DNA from: Tagaea sp. CACIAM 22H2
Lineage (GTDB): Bacteria; Pseudomonadota; Alphaproteobacteria; CACIAM-22H2
Length of the DNA: 64,000 nucleotides
Direction of reading: 5' to 3'
NCBI GenBank assembly: GCA_014444615.1
Contig: PVXE01000009.1
Location: forward strand, 21,785 to 85,784
Part shown: piece after piece, positions 1 through 9,295 of the stretch
How positions within the stretch are numbered: the first letter of the stretch is position 1
How the letters are laid out: each line of letters opens with the position of its first letter
Program-made: the position numbers and the translations under genes
Notes under the pieces: generated by a model
What the model saw: the letters and a program-made list of their open reading frames with translations, nothing else
Told to the model about the DNA's origin: nothing
Databases searched by the model: none

Positions 1-306
1 GACGGCCATGCCGATCGCGTCGAGCCAAAGCAGAATCCGATATCGGGATTGCGGAATATGCGCCGTGAAGAAGACGGCCAGAGCGACGCCGACGCAAACC
101 AGCAGATAGGCGGGCTGCCGGACCCAGAACACCGGCGTCAGCCCGAGGGCCAGATCCCGGAACGTGCCGCCGCCGATACCCGTCGCGGCGGCGAGCAGCG
201 AGAAGCCGACGATGTCCATCTGCTTTCGCGATGCGACCAGCGCGCCCGTGATCGCGAACACGATCAGACCGCCCCAGTCGAGCGACGTAGCGATTACCGA
301 AACCAT
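1..306 (-). CDS. TRIC/UPF0126 family membrane protein, N-terminal part
   Basis: Runs off the left edge, so only the first 102 residues are visible; the start is the ATG at 304-306. The glycine-rich motif GIGGGTFRD at residues 43-51, placed between hydrophobic segments and repeated in full-length members, is typical of the trimeric intracellular cation channel-like family (YadS/YicG, formerly UPF0126). These are small seven-helix inner-membrane proteins, with potassium-selective channel activity shown for some prokaryotic members. Here the physiological role is unknown. It faces away from the next gene across 277 bp in which I see no further gene. Confidence 0.85.
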   Translation of the reverse strand, partial: MVSVIATSLDWGGLIVFAITGALVASRKQMDIVGFSLLAAATGIGGGTFRDLALGLTPVFWVRQPAYLLVCVGVALAVFFTAHIPQSRYRILLWLDAIGMAV

Positions 307-583
307 TTGAAAATCAAGGTACTCGAAACCTTTGTCGATATCGAGCTTGCCCGAAATCCGCCGGTAGGGACGACATCTTGGCGGTCTCGCGGCGAGAATC
401 CTCCCCCTCGCCATGCCGTCCGGCGGCATCGCCTCACGCGGCCGGCCGCGCCGTCTTCAACAAAAGCGACAGGTTTCACCGGGCGAAACAGCACCAAAAC
501 GCGGTCGCGGGGTGCCTGCCCCTAGCATAGCGTTTTTTCAAACGCCGAAGATTTTCAATCGGCCCAGCCGGGAGGAACCGCCA

Positions 584-1570
584 ATGTCTGCATATTCGCC
601 CCGCCTAACCCGCCGTACCGTCCTCAAAACCGCCGCCGCCGCGACGCTGGCGAGCCCGGCTTTGGCCCAAGCGCCCGCGTGGCCGGCCCGCGCGGTGACG
701 CTGGTCGTGCCATATGCGCCGGGTGCGAGCAACGACACGTTCACCCGCGCCATCGCCGAAATTCTGCAGAAGAAATTCGGCCAGCCCTTCCTGGTCGATA
801 ACCGCCCTGGCGCGGGTGGCTTCACCGGAACCAATTCGGTCGCGCGCGCGCAGGCCGACGGCTACACGCTGCTGGAAAGCCCCAGCAGCATCGCGGGCTA
901 CAAGCCGATCATGAAAGTACCGATGGACCCGCTGAAGGATCTGACGCCGCTGTCGATGATCGCACGCTCGCCCGCCGCGATGGTCGTGCCGTCGTCCTTG
1001 CCGGTGAAGACGGTCAAGGAATTCGTCGAATATGCGAAGGCGAACACCGACAAGGTGTTCTACGGCTTCGCCGGAATCGGCACGACCCAGCATCAGCAGG
1101 GCGAGCTGTTCAAGAAACAGACCGGCTTGAAGATCAAGGGTGTGAACTACAAAAGCTCGGCCGACGCGCAGACCGATCTCGTCGCCGGACGCTTGGGCAT
1201 GATGATCGTGTCGGTGTCGAGCACGCTGGGACAGATCACCAGCGGCCAGCTGCGCCTGCTCGCCTATGCGGATTCGAACTATCCGCCGGGCTCGCCCGAG
1301 GCGCCGACATTCGCCCAGGCCGGCGTGCCGGGAATGGAATCCGCGCAATTGTGGTGGTGCTTCTTCGCACCGCCCGGCCTGCCCCGCCCGTTGGCCGAGC
1401 GGATCAACGCGGTGCTCAACGAAGCGATCCTGGAGCCGAGCTTCGTCGCCCTGCTTCAGCGCGGCGGCGCCACGCCCGCCCCGGTCTCGATCGAGGAATT
1501 CACCAAAGTCCTGAAAACCGAAATCGCGATGGTCGAGGAATTCGCCAAGGAGATCGGCCCAATCAACTGA
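584..1570 (+). CDS. Bug-family (TctC) periplasmic substrate-binding protein
   Basis: 328-residue extracytoplasmic solute receptor of the tripartite tricarboxylate transporter (TTT) system. The chosen ATG follows a GGAGG ribosome-binding site at 571-575. The N-terminus starts with a twin-arginine-like stretch (LTRRTVLK) and a hydrophobic segment ending in ALAQA, so export is expected, possibly by Tat. The mature part carries the family signature (VVPYAPGASNDTFTR, then a DNRPGAGG motif, then QADGYTLL). Bug proteins bind small carboxylates and pass them to TctA/TctB. The gene converges on the TctA/TctB pair at 1639-3617, which is its likely partner. Ligand unknown. Confidence 0.9.
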   Translation: MSAYSPRLTRRTVLKTAAAATLASPALAQAPAWPARAVTLVVPYAPGASNDTFTRAIAEILQKKFGQPFLVDNRPGAGGFTGTNSVARAQADGYTLLESPSSIAGYKPIMKVPMDPLKDLTPLSMIARSPAAMVVPSSLPVKTVKEFVEYAKANTDKVFYGFAGIGTTQHQQGELFKKQTGLKIKGVNYKSSADAQTDLVAGRLGMMIVSVSSTLGQITSGQLRLLAYADSNYPPGSPEAPTFAQAGVPGMESAQLWWCFFAPPGLPRPLAERINAVLNEAILEPSFVALLQRGGATPAPVSIEEFTKVLKTEIAMVEEFAKEIGPIN

Positions 1571-1597
1571 CGAGCCTTCGACGCGCCGGCGTAATCG

Positions 1598-1636
1598 CCC
1601 GCGCTTTCCGGTTCCGTCCGGGAAGCGCGGGTTTTT
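1598..1636 (+). terminator. Intrinsic terminator after Bug gene
   Basis: A 12-bp stem (1598-1609 with 1620-1631, one G-T pair) is followed by five T residues at 1632-1636. It lies 27 bp after the Bug stop codon and ends just before the stop of the convergent TctA gene. Only the plus strand has a T-run, so it should end transcription of the Bug gene. Confidence 0.75.
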
Positions 1637-1638
1637 CG

Positions 1639-3144
1639 TCAGGACTCTTCCGCGAATATCTCCTCGCGCTTGCGCGAGACGCCGGGCAGCAGGATCGCGA
1701 TCAAGATCAAGACGGCGCAGACCAAGAACGCGGCGCTGATCGGCTGCGTCACGAAAATGCTGGGATCGCCGTTGGAGAACACGAGTGCACGGCGCATATG
1801 CTCCTCGAGCGGTGCCCCCAGCACGAAACCCATCAGGAAAGGGGCGGGCTCGCAGCCGAGCTTCGACAGAAGATAACCGAACAGGCTAAGGGCAGCCAAG
1901 ACATAGACGTCGAAATCGCTGCCGCCGACCGTAAACACGCCGATGATCGAGAAAGCGACGATCGCGGGCATCAGCAGCCGGTAGGGAATGCGCAGCAAGC
2001 TGACCCACAACCCGACCAGCGGCAGGTTCAGCACCACCAGCATCGCGTTGCCGACCCACATCGACGCGATAAGACCCCAGAACAATTCCGGCCGCCGGTC
2101 GATCACGTCGGGGCCCGGCGTGATCCCGTGCAGCATCAAAGCGCCGATCATCAGCGCCATCAGCGGATTGGTGGGCAGGCCCAGCGTCAGCATCGGGATG
2201 AACGAGGTCTGCGCGCCGGCGTTGTTCGCGGCTTCAGGGGCGGCCACGCCCTCGATGGCGCCCTTCCCAAAACGCGACGGGGTTCGCGACAGGCGCTTTT
2301 CGAGCATATAGGCGGCGAAGGCCGATAAGATGGACCCTGCCCCCGGCAGCGTGCCCAACGCCGAACCGAGGATCGAGCCGCGTGCGATGGGCATGGCGCT
2401 GCGCCGCAGATCGTCGCGCGTGGGCATCAAGGTGGTGATCTTCGCCATGCCCGTGGGCGCGCGTTCGGGATCGTCGAGATTGCGCAGGATCTCCGAGATA
2501 CCGAAAATCCCCAGCGCCACGGCGACGATCGACAATCCGTCGGAGAGTTCGATCAGGCCCAGATTGTAGCGGAACGCGCCGCTATCGACGTCGATACCGA
2601 TCAGACCGAACAACATGCCCGCGACGATCGTGGCCACCGCCTTCAGCATCGAGCCATGGGCGAGTGCCGTCGACGTGACGAGGCCGGTCAGGATCAACGA
2701 GAAGTATTCGGCCGGGCCGAATTTGAGCGCGATCGTCGAGAGCGGCACGGCGACCAGCGCGATTACGAGGGTCGCGAACGTGCCCGCGACGAACGACCCG
2801 ATCGCGGCGATGGCCAGCGCCTTGCCCGCGTCGCCTTTGCGCGCCATCTGATAGCCGTCGATCGCCGTGACCGACGACGACACCTCGCCCGGCAGATTGA
2901 CCAGGATCGCAGTCGTCGAGCCGCCATATTGCGAGCCGTAATAGATGCCCGCGAGCATGATGAGCGAGGCGACCGGCGTCAGGTGATAGGTCACGGGCAG
3001 CAGCACCGCGACGGTCGCGGTCGGGCCGATACCCGGCAGCACGCCGATCGCCGTGCCGATCAGTGCGCCGAGAAGACAGTAAAGCGCGTTGTCGAGCGAG
3101 AGCGCGGTACCGAAACCGAGCGCCAAATGGTCGATGAGCTCCAT
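1639..3144 (-). CDS. TctA family large membrane subunit (TTT transporter 1)
   Basis: 501-residue polytopic membrane protein with the TctA landmarks: GVLPGIGPTATVAVLLP near the N-terminus, [20 protein letters not shown] around residues 70-90, and a repeated PGAGS/PEAANNAGAQ block in the second half. Length and hydrophobicity fit the usual ~500-residue, multi-helix large permease that uses an ion gradient for carboxylate uptake. The start chosen (ATG at 3142-3144) lies 8 bp after the TctB stop, so TctB-TctA are co-transcribed. A longer in-frame extension through tctB exists but is not plausible. The matching receptor is probably the convergent Bug gene at 584-1570. Confidence 0.92.
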   Translation of the reverse strand: MELIDHLALGFGTALSLDNALYCLLGALIGTAIGVLPGIGPTATVAVLLPVTYHLTPVASLIMLAGIYYGSQYGGSTTAILVNLPGEVSSSVTAIDGYQMARKGDAGKALAIAAIGSFVAGTFATLVIALVAVPLSTIALKFGPAEYFSLILTGLVTSTALAHGSMLKAVATIVAGMLFGLIGIDVDSGAFRYNLGLIELSDGLSIVAVALGIFGISEILRNLDDPERAPTGMAKITTLMPTRDDLRRSAMPIARGSILGSALGTLPGAGSILSAFAAYMLEKRLSRTPSRFGKGAIEGVAAPEAANNAGAQTSFIPMLTLGLPTNPLMALMIGALMLHGITPGPDVIDRRPELFWGLIASMWVGNAMLVVLNLPLVGLWVSLLRIPYRLLMPAIVAFSIIGVFTVGGSDFDVYVLAALSLFGYLLSKLGCEPAPFLMGFVLGAPLEEHMRRALVFSNGDPSIFVTQPISAAFLVCAVLILIAILLPGVSRKREEIFAEES

Positions 3145-3152
3145 ATCGGCGC

Positions 3153-3617
3153 CTATTGCCCCCCGAGCCAAGGGCCGATCGTCGCGTAGCGCAGGCCCAG
3201 CCCCCAAATGAAGATCGCCACGCAAAGGAACGTCAGTGCCGCACCCAGCAGCGCGGCGAGGCGCAGATTCACCTGGCCGGACGCGCCCGCGGCGGTCATC
3301 GTCGCGATGAATAGCGACGGCGCCAGTCCAAGGCCGCGCACCGTCGCCGCGAAGAACACGATCGCAACGATCGTCATCGTCAGGCCGCGCCACGACGTGG
3401 CGCCGAACGGCACGCGCGTCGCGATCAACGCCTTCAACGCGATCGCGCCGCCCAGCGCCGTCAGCACCCCGCCGAGCAGCAACGGGAAATAGCCCGGCCC
3501 CATCGACAGCGCCGATCCGATGCGCAGATCGAACCAAGCGCCCAGCGCGAAGAACAAGCCGATGGCGACAAACACGCCGCCAGCGGCCAGGTCTTGGAGA
3601 TTGACCCGCCCCGTCAT
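3153..3617 (-). CDS. TctB family small membrane subunit (TTT transporter 1)
   Basis: 154-residue protein with four predicted hydrophobic segments and a GPGYFPLLLG motif near residue 40, the usual TctB pattern. TctB is the poorly conserved small subunit required with TctA for tricarboxylate uptake. It sits 25 bp downstream of the cupin gene and 8 bp upstream of TctA, giving the order cupin-TctB-TctA. No own promoter is evident. Confidence 0.88.
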   Translation of the reverse strand: MTGRVNLQDLAAGGVFVAIGLFFALGAWFDLRIGSALSMGPGYFPLLLGGVLTALGGAIALKALIATRVPFGATSWRGLTMTIVAIVFFAATVRGLGLAPSLFIATMTAAGASGQVNLRLAALLGAALTFLCVAIFIWGLGLRYATIGPWLGGQ

Positions 3618-3642
3618 GTTCGGGCCCGACGCGCTTCGCCGA

Positions 3643-4581
3643 TCAACCGGGTTTCTGCCAGGACAGCAGCGTTCCGCCGGTTTTGGGCGCGGGCGCGCCC
3701 GGCATCGCCGCCGCGTTGGTCGCGGGCAGCGGGTACTCGTCCTCGTTGATCACGAAGCCTTTCTTGGCCGCGAAATCCATGCGCGGCGGGCAGAAGATGT
3801 CGTAGAGCGAGGACTCGCCGTCGCCCACGTCGCGGCTGGTATGCACGACGGTCGCCGGAATGATGATGACCGATGGCGTGCCCATTTCGCCGTGATCGTC
3901 GGGGGTCCACGTGTCGAGATCGGAACCCCAATTGTAGCGCATGTGGTGAATCCACTTGCCGCTGAGGGTCAGCGACGCCTGTTCGAAATCGTCGTGCCAA
4001 TGCGGGCTCAACGCCTTCGTCGAGCGGCGCGTCTTGTAGTGGACGAACAGATTGACCAGCATATTGGTCGAACGGAAGACGCGCGGCTGAATGCGGTCGC
4101 CGTCCGGCTTGGCGTATTGCGCCAGCGGATAATGGCGCAAGCGATAGCCGTCATAGGGTTCCGGCCACAAATCGGGCGGCGCCAGTTCCGGCGCGCCGTC
4201 AGCGTAGGTCGCCGCGTTCGACGCCTTCGCCATGATGTCGTCCGACGCCTTCGAGAAGATGCGCGCAACCAAGCCCTTGGTCGTGGCGGTGAGCGTGCTC
4301 GCCCCCGGCGGCACGATCGTCAATGAGTCGGGCTTCGCCTCGACCTTGCGCCCGCCGGCCTCGATCGTCGCCGACGCACCGTCGGGCGGCAGGATGATCA
4401 TGTATTCTTCGGGATTGTTCGCCCGCGACAGAACCGCGCCGGGCTCGACTTCCGAGACGACGACGGCGAAGTTCCCGCCGCGCGTGATCCAAGTCTTCGC
4501 CTTGCCGCCGGATTCGACGAGCTGCGGCGGCATTTTGCGGAATTCGGCCTTGGTGGCTTGGCGTGCGGCGATGCCGGACAT
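3643..4581 (-). CDS. Two-domain cupin-like protein of unknown function
   Basis: 312-residue cytoplasmic protein without signal peptide. The first half looks like a degenerate cupin (VVVSEVEPGAVLSRANNPEE and a PDSLTIVPPG turn). The second half contains the stronger metal-site candidate SPHWHDDFEQASLTLSGKW, followed by a HHMRYNWG segment and a TPSVIIIPATVVHTSRDVG strand pair, as in bicupin isomerases, decarboxylases and dioxygenases. I do not recognise a characterised orthologue. Its position as first gene before TctB-TctA suggests that it acts on, or senses, the imported acid; this is inference only. Confidence 0.75.
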   Translation of the reverse strand: MSGIAARQATKAEFRKMPPQLVESGGKAKTWITRGGNFAVVVSEVEPGAVLSRANNPEEYMIILPPDGASATIEAGGRKVEAKPDSLTIVPPGASTLTATTKGLVARIFSKASDDIMAKASNAATYADGAPELAPPDLWPEPYDGYRLRHYPLAQYAKPDGDRIQPRVFRSTNMLVNLFVHYKTRRSTKALSPHWHDDFEQASLTLSGKWIHHMRYNWGSDLDTWTPDDHGEMGTPSVIIIPATVVHTSRDVGDGESSLYDIFCPPRMDFAAKKGFVINEDEYPLPATNAAAMPGAPAPKTGGTLLSWQKPG

Positions 4582-4699
4582 GGCGGGCGACCTCTTCGAC
4601 GATGGGGGCTCGGCGGTCCCGGCGGGCTTCGAAAAGCGCCGCCGGTCGAGCCAATGCCCGGATAGTACGAAGGGGGCCCAAGGCGGCCCATTCCTATTC

Positions 4700-4728
4700 G
4701 GCGCTGTTTCAAAGCCTGAAACAGCGCC
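4700..4728. terminator. Perfect 12-bp hairpin between SDR and cupin genes
   Basis: Arms 4700-4711 and 4717-4728 are perfectly complementary with a 5-nt loop. The hairpin begins 5 bp beyond the stop codon of the SDR gene (minus strand). A short T-run exists only on the plus side (TTTT at 4731-4734), so it is not a textbook terminator for the minus-strand operon. It may stabilise the 3' end of that mRNA or attenuate read-through into the cupin operon. Confidence 0.45.
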
Positions 4729-4733
4729 GCTTT

Positions 4734-5483
4734 TCAGCGCTGCGCGCCCATCACGTTGAGGATCGCGCCGGTGACGAGCGAGGCTTTGTCCGACAGTAGC
4801 CAGGCGATCGATTCCGCCACTTCCTCGGGCCGTCCGGCACGGCCCAAGGGTGTGGCCAATGCCGCGTCCGCCATGCGGTCGGCTTGGCCGGTTTTCGCGT
4901 GGATGGGCGTGTCGACCATGCCCGGCCGGATCGCGTTGACGCGGATGCCGCAGCGCGCGACTTCGTTGGCGATGCCCAGCGTCATCGAATCCACCGCGCC
5001 CTTCGAACCCGCGTAGTGGATGAAGCGGCCCGGCGAGCCGGTCAGCGCGCCGATCGAGGAAACGTTCACGATCGCCCCGCCCTTGCCGCCGTTCTTGGTC
5101 GACATGCGCTTGACCGCTTCGCGGCAGCAGATCAGCAGCCCTGCCGTGTTGACCGCGAGCACGCCCATCACCTCGTCGAAATCATAGGTTTCGATCTTGC
5201 GATGCGTGGTGTTGGTCGCGGCATTGTTGACCAAACCCGTGACCGGCCCGAACGCCGCGTCCGTCTCGGCGAACATGCGCACGATATCGGCCTGCGAACC
5301 CATATTCGCCTTCACGGCGATCGCCTTGCCGCCCAGCGCCTTCACCTCCGCCACCACGCCCTCGGCGGCTTCGATGGAGCTGTTGTAATTGACGACGACG
5401 CTGGCCCCTTGCGAGCCCAAAAGGCGCGCGGTCGCGGCCCCGATTCCGGTGCTGGCACCGGTGACGATCACGACATCCGACAT
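4734..5483 (-). CDS. SDR family NAD(P)-dependent oxidoreductase (FabG-like)
   Basis: 249 residues, typical classical short-chain dehydrogenase length. Visible motifs are the Rossmann GASTGIGAA near residue 9, LVNNAAT, a catalytic serine in NVSSIGAL, YAGSK (Tyr and Lys of the active site) and IRPGMVDT near the cofactor end. It should oxidise a hydroxyl or reduce a carbonyl. It is the last gene of the order Bug-TctB-TctA-SDR (25 bp after TctA), so its substrate is probably the compound imported by TTT transporter 2 or a derivative. Confidence 0.9.
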   Translation of the reverse strand: MSDVVIVTGASTGIGAATARLLGSQGASVVVNYNSSIEAAEGVVAEVKALGGKAIAVKANMGSQADIVRMFAETDAAFGPVTGLVNNAATNTTHRKIETYDFDEVMGVLAVNTAGLLICCREAVKRMSTKNGGKGGAIVNVSSIGALTGSPGRFIHYAGSKGAVDSMTLGIANEVARCGIRVNAIRPGMVDTPIHAKTGQADRMADAALATPLGRAGRPEEVAESIAWLLSDKASLVTGAILNVMGAQR

Positions 5484-5508
5484 ATTCCGTATCTCCTGTA
5501 CTTGGCGC

Positions 5509-7005
5509 TCAGTCGTCCTTCAGGACTTCTTCGCGGCCTTTGCGCAATTTCGGAAACAGTGTCGCCGCCAGCATCGCGCCCGCGAGCAACAGCAGAATGA
5601 CGGCGATCGGGCTTTCGACGAAGGTGAACCAGTCGCCGTCCGCCAAGATCAACGCGCGGCGGAAATTCGATTCGAGCGAATCGCCCAGCACGAAACCCAG
5701 GATCAGCGGCGGCGCTTCGAAGCCGAATTTGTAAAGCAGCATGCCGACCATGCCGAACATCGCCATGAAGTAGATGTCTTCCGGCAGGCGGTTCACCGAG
5801 AACAAGCCGATGCAGCAGAACAGCAGGATCGCGGGATAGAGCAAGCGATATGGCACGCGCAGCAGCGAGACCCACAACCCGATCAGCGGCAGATTGATGA
5901 CCAGCAGCATCAAATTGCCGATCCACATCGACGCGACCATGCCCCAGAACAGTTCCGGGTATTTGGTGAAGACCTGCGGGCCGGGCGCGATCCCCTGCAC
6001 CGTCAACGCGCCCAAGATCAGCGCCATCACCGCGTTGGGCGGCAGGCCTAGCGACAGCAGCGGAATGAAGCAGGTCTGCGCCGCCGCGTTGTTGGCGGCT
6101 TCCGGCCCGGCCACACCTTCCGGCGCGCCTTTGCCGAAACGCTCGGGCGTTTTGGAGATCTTCTTCTCCATCACGTAGGACGCGAAGGGCGCGAGCAGCG
6201 TGCCCGATCCCGGCAGCAAGCCCAGGATCGAGCCCAGAACCGTGCCGCGCGCGACCGGTGCCGCGGCGCGTTTGAACTCCTCGCCGCTCGGCCACAACCG
6301 GCCGATATGGCGCTCGATCACCGGGCGGGAATGGTGTTCCTCGAGATTGCGCAAGATCTCGGCGACGCCGAACACGCCCATCGCCAGGATCGACACGTTG
6401 ATCCCTTCGAACAGCGATCCGATGCCGAAGGTCAAACGCTGGACGCCGGTTTCGATGTCGGTTCCGACGGTCGACAGGATGGCGCCGATCAGCGCCGCGA
6501 TGACCGCCTTCAGGATCGATCCGCTCGCCAACACGATGGCGAAGACGAGGCCCAACACGATCAGCGCGAAATAATCCTCGGGGCCCAGCAGAAACGCGAC
6601 CCGGCCGAGCGGTTCGGCCGCCGCCCCGATGACGATGGTCGCGAACGTGCCCGCCGCGAAGGAGCCGAGGGCCGCGAGCGCCAAGGCCGCCCCGGCGCGC
6701 CCGCTTCGCGCCATCGCATTGCCGTCGATGATCGTGACGAGCGAACTCGCCTCGCCGGGGATGCGCACCAGGATCGCCGTCGTCGAGCCGCCGTATTGCG
6801 CGCCGTAATAGATGCCGGCGAGCATGATGATCGAGCCGACCGGCGTAATCCCGAAGGTGAAGGGCAACAGGATCGAGATCGTCGCGATCGGTCCGACGCC
6901 GGGCAGCACGCCGATCAACGTGCCGATCAGACAGCCAAGCAGGCAAAGCAGAAGATTGTCGAAACTCAACGCGACCGAGAAGCCGAGCGCCAAATCGAAA
7001 AGCAT
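5509..7005 (-). CDS. TctA family large membrane subunit (TTT transporter 2)
   Basis: 498-residue polytopic protein with the TctA signatures [37 protein letters not shown] and [19 protein letters not shown]. It is the large permease subunit of a carboxylate:cation symporter. It lies 9 bp downstream of its TctB and 25 bp upstream of an SDR gene, all in one minus-strand operon beginning with a Bug receptor at 8463. It is clearly paralogous to the TctA genes at 1639 and 30884, but diverged enough to suggest separate acquisition or old duplication. Confidence 0.92.
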   Translation of the reverse strand: MLFDLALGFSVALSFDNLLLCLLGCLIGTLIGVLPGVGPIATISILLPFTFGITPVGSIIMLAGIYYGAQYGGSTTAILVRIPGEASSLVTIIDGNAMARSGRAGAALALAALGSFAAGTFATIVIGAAAEPLGRVAFLLGPEDYFALIVLGLVFAIVLASGSILKAVIAALIGAILSTVGTDIETGVQRLTFGIGSLFEGINVSILAMGVFGVAEILRNLEEHHSRPVIERHIGRLWPSGEEFKRAAAPVARGTVLGSILGLLPGSGTLLAPFASYVMEKKISKTPERFGKGAPEGVAGPEAANNAAAQTCFIPLLSLGLPPNAVMALILGALTVQGIAPGPQVFTKYPELFWGMVASMWIGNLMLLVINLPLIGLWVSLLRVPYRLLYPAILLFCCIGLFSVNRLPEDIYFMAMFGMVGMLLYKFGFEAPPLILGFVLGDSLESNFRRALILADGDWFTFVESPIAVILLLLAGAMLAATLFPKLRKGREEVLKDD

Positions 7006-7014
7006 ATCGGCCCC

Positions 7015-7467
7015 TTAGGAAACGAAACCGGGCATGATGAAGAACGGCATGGGCAGCTTCAGCATGTATGTGAACAGGATCACCGAAAACGCGATCAACG
7101 CGGCGGACATCAACAGCAACTGCCGCAGTTTCAGATCGGGCGCGCCGAGCCCGCCGATGATCAACGTCAGCAACCCCGCCGGCGCGTATCCGTAGCGCGG
7201 CGCCACCAATCCGAAGGCGACGACGCCCGCGAAGACGGCGAGCATCGCGCGCCACGGCGGCAATTTCACCGCCTCGCCGCCACGTAGGATCCCGCGCACG
7301 ATCAGAACGACACCGCCGGCGATGATCGCGTAGGCGCAAAGCCGTGCGAACAGATCCGGCGGAATCGCCTGATACGAGGTGCGCGGAATTTTGGAGAGGG
7401 CGACGAGCACACCGATCGCGAACGCGATCGTGCCGATTCCCGCGACGATATCCTTCGCCAGCCGCAT
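7015..7467 (-). CDS. TctB family small membrane subunit (TTT transporter 2)
   Basis: 150-residue protein with four hydrophobic segments (LAKDIVAGIGTIAFAIG at the N-terminus, then RLCAYAIIAGGVVLIV, a third near residue 85 and a fourth near 120). This is the pattern of TctB subunits. It is placed 30 bp after the Bug receptor and 9 bp before TctA. Sequence conservation in this family is weak, so the call rests mainly on topology and context. Confidence 0.82.
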   Translation of the reverse strand: MRLAKDIVAGIGTIAFAIGVLVALSKIPRTSYQAIPPDLFARLCAYAIIAGGVVLIVRGILRGGEAVKLPPWRAMLAVFAGVVAFGLVAPRYGYAPAGLLTLIIGGLGAPDLKLRQLLLMSAALIAFSVILFTYMLKLPMPFFIMPGFVS

Positions 7468-7497
7468 GTCGTTCCCCCTCCCCCGTCGTTTCGCCGA

Positions 7498-8463
7498 TCA
7501 GCTCTTCTGCAGACCGGCCTTCTCGATCATATCCGCCCAGCGCGCCATTTCCGAACGGACGAAGGCGTCGAACTCGGCCAGCGTCATCGTGGTCGGGTCG
7601 AGGCCGAACTCGCGCAGGCGCTCGCGGATATCCTCGTTCGTGCCGACGATGCGCGTGAACTCCTTGTTCAGGCGTTCGAGGATCGGCTTGGGCGTGGCCG
7701 CCGGCGCGAAAACGGCGGTCATCGAATCCGTCACCACGTCGAAGCCAAGTTCCTTCAGCGTCGGAATATCCTGGAAGTAGCTCGGCCGCTTCTCGACGGT
7801 CGACGCCAGCACGCGAATCTTGCCTGCCGCCAATTGCGGGCGCGCGCCGATCGTGTCGGTGAACATGATCGGCAAGCGGCCGGCCAGCAGATCGGTCATC
7901 GATTCGACGGCGCCCTTATAGGGAACCTTGCGTATCTGCGCCCCGGCGACGCGCCCGAACGTCTCGCCCGTCACCAGCACGCTCGACTGCCAGAACGGAA
8001 AGGCGAGCTTGCCGGGATTGGCTTTGCCGAAGGCGACGACGTCAGCGACCGTCTTGAACGGGCTGTCCGCCGCGACGATCAACAGCCAGGGCGACCGGCC
8101 GATCGTGGCGACCGGCACCAGATCCTTGAGCTGGTCGTAGGGCGGGTCCTTCATCAGATTGGGATTGAGCGAGAAGGTCGAGCTCGCCGTCGCCAGCAGC
8201 GTGTAGCCGTCGGGCGTCGCGCGCGCGGCGGCGGCCGAGCCGATCGCACCGTTCGCACCCGGACGCGGATCGACGATGATCGATTGACCCAGCGCCTTCT
8301 GCAATTCGTCGGTCATGCGGCGCATGATCGAATCGACACCGCCGCCGGCGGCGAAGGGCACGACGAACGTGATGGGCCGGGCGGGGTATTCCTGCGCCCA
8401 ACCGAAGCCGGCGGTCGAAGCGAGCATGGCGAAAATCAGGACCATGCGGCGGAAAACGGTCAT
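7498..8463 (-). CDS. Bug-family (TctC) periplasmic substrate-binding protein
   Basis: 321-residue solute receptor. The start chosen is the ATG at 8461-8463, preceded on the minus strand by AGGGAGGATC. A longer in-frame start at 8502 would place the palindromic operator inside the coding region. A Sec signal peptide (MVLIFAMLASTAGFGWAQ) is followed by the Bug motifs ITFVVPFAAGGGVDS, DPRPGANGAIG and PDGYTLLATA. It is the first gene of the operon Bug-TctB-TctA-SDR. The divergent GntR gene at 8607 and the operator at 8486-8516 suggest induction by the ligand. Confidence 0.92.
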   Translation of the reverse strand: MTVFRRMVLIFAMLASTAGFGWAQEYPARPITFVVPFAAGGGVDSIMRRMTDELQKALGQSIIVDPRPGANGAIGSAAAARATPDGYTLLATASSTFSLNPNLMKDPPYDQLKDLVPVATIGRSPWLLIVAADSPFKTVADVVAFGKANPGKLAFPFWQSSVLVTGETFGRVAGAQIRKVPYKGAVESMTDLLAGRLPIMFTDTIGARPQLAAGKIRVLASTVEKRPSYFQDIPTLKELGFDVVTDSMTAVFAPAATPKPILERLNKEFTRIVGTNEDIRERLREFGLDPTTMTLAEFDAFVRSEMARWADMIEKAGLQKS

Positions 8464-8485
8464 TTGATCCTCCCTTTGTTGTGAT

Positions 8486-8516
8486 TCCTTATAGGATTTC
8501 AATTTCCTATAGGATA
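8486..8516. promoter_or_regulatory. Tandem palindromic operator, Bug/GntR divergent region
   Basis: Two copies of a TCCTATAGGA-type palindrome: an imperfect one at 8486-8496 (TCCTTATAGGA) and a perfect one at 8505-8514, within an A+T-rich stretch unlike its surroundings. It sits between the divergent Bug receptor and GntR genes. Related sequence occurs at the start of the Ldh2-type dehydrogenase gene (13047-13060). Likely binding site for the adjacent GntR protein; not proven. Confidence 0.6.
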
Positions 8517-8606
8517 TTAAATTTGATCTAGCTTGCGTTCATGTTAGGCACGGCACCGGGTCAAGGCGGATTCCTTGACACGGAAGACGTAACGGAGCGG
8601 AACACG

Positions 8607-9272
8607 ATGAGTTCGGGCGGTACATTGCAGCGGCCGGCGGCGCTGACGAGCGAAGTCTACGGCGCGATCCTCGATCGCATCACCAGCATGCAGATCGCGC
8701 CCGGCACGCGTATCAACGTCGATACGCTGGCGCGCGAGCTTGGCGTGTCGCAGACGCCCGTGCGCGAATCCTTGAGCCGGCTCGAGGCGGAGGGGCTGGT
8801 CACCAAGACCCATCTGATCGGCCATCGCGCCAGCCCGCAATTGACCCGCCCGCAGATCGAGCAGTTGTTCGAGCTGCGCTTGCTGATCGAACCGGCGGGG
8901 GCCGCACTGGCGGCGCGCAATCTCGATGCCAAGACGCGCGACGCCCTGAACCGGCTGCACGCCGAGATGAGCGGCATGCCCGGCAGCGCGACGCCGACCT
9001 ATAGCGAGTTCGCGCGCAAGGACGCGGAGTTCCACGCGCTGATCGCACAGGCCAGCGGCAACGTTTTCCTCGCCGAATCGCTGGCCAAGCTGCACACGCA
9101 TGTGCACATCTTCCGGCTGGTTTTCCATACACGCGTGACGACCGAAGCGATCGACGAGCACGCCGAGCTCCTCGCGGCCTTGCTGCGCGGCGATGCGGCC
9201 GCGAGCAAGAAGTCGATGCGCGCGCATATCGCCGCCTCGCGCAATCGGGTGCTGACGCTCCTGCCGGCGTAA
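8607..9272 (+). CDS. GntR family transcriptional regulator (FCD type)
   Basis: 221 residues from the ATG at 8607, which has ACGGAG upstream. An N-terminal winged helix (ELGVSQTPVRESLSRLEAEGLV, residues ~40-60) is followed by an all-helical FCD ligand domain with the usual metal-site residues: a His in EFHALI and the HVHIF segment. FCD regulators are usually repressors released by a small carboxylate. The gene diverges from the TTT-2 operon and converges on the SSADH-like gene. Its likely targets are the operators at 8486-8516 and 13047-13060. Confidence 0.88.
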   Translation: MSSGGTLQRPAALTSEVYGAILDRITSMQIAPGTRINVDTLARELGVSQTPVRESLSRLEAEGLVTKTHLIGHRASPQLTRPQIEQLFELRLLIEPAGAALAARNLDAKTRDALNRLHAEMSGMPGSATPTYSEFARKDAEFHALIAQASGNVFLAESLAKLHTHVHIFRLVFHTRVTTEAIDEHAELLAALLRGDAAASKKSMRAHIAASRNRVLTLLPA

Positions 9273-9295
9273 GGGTGCGGCGATCGTCATCACGC

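Noticed and set aside
481..545. GC-rich mini-hairpin and T-run upstream of the first Bug gene as a possible terminator
   Set aside because: The T-run is separated from the short stem by more than 10 nt and no plus-strand gene precedes it.
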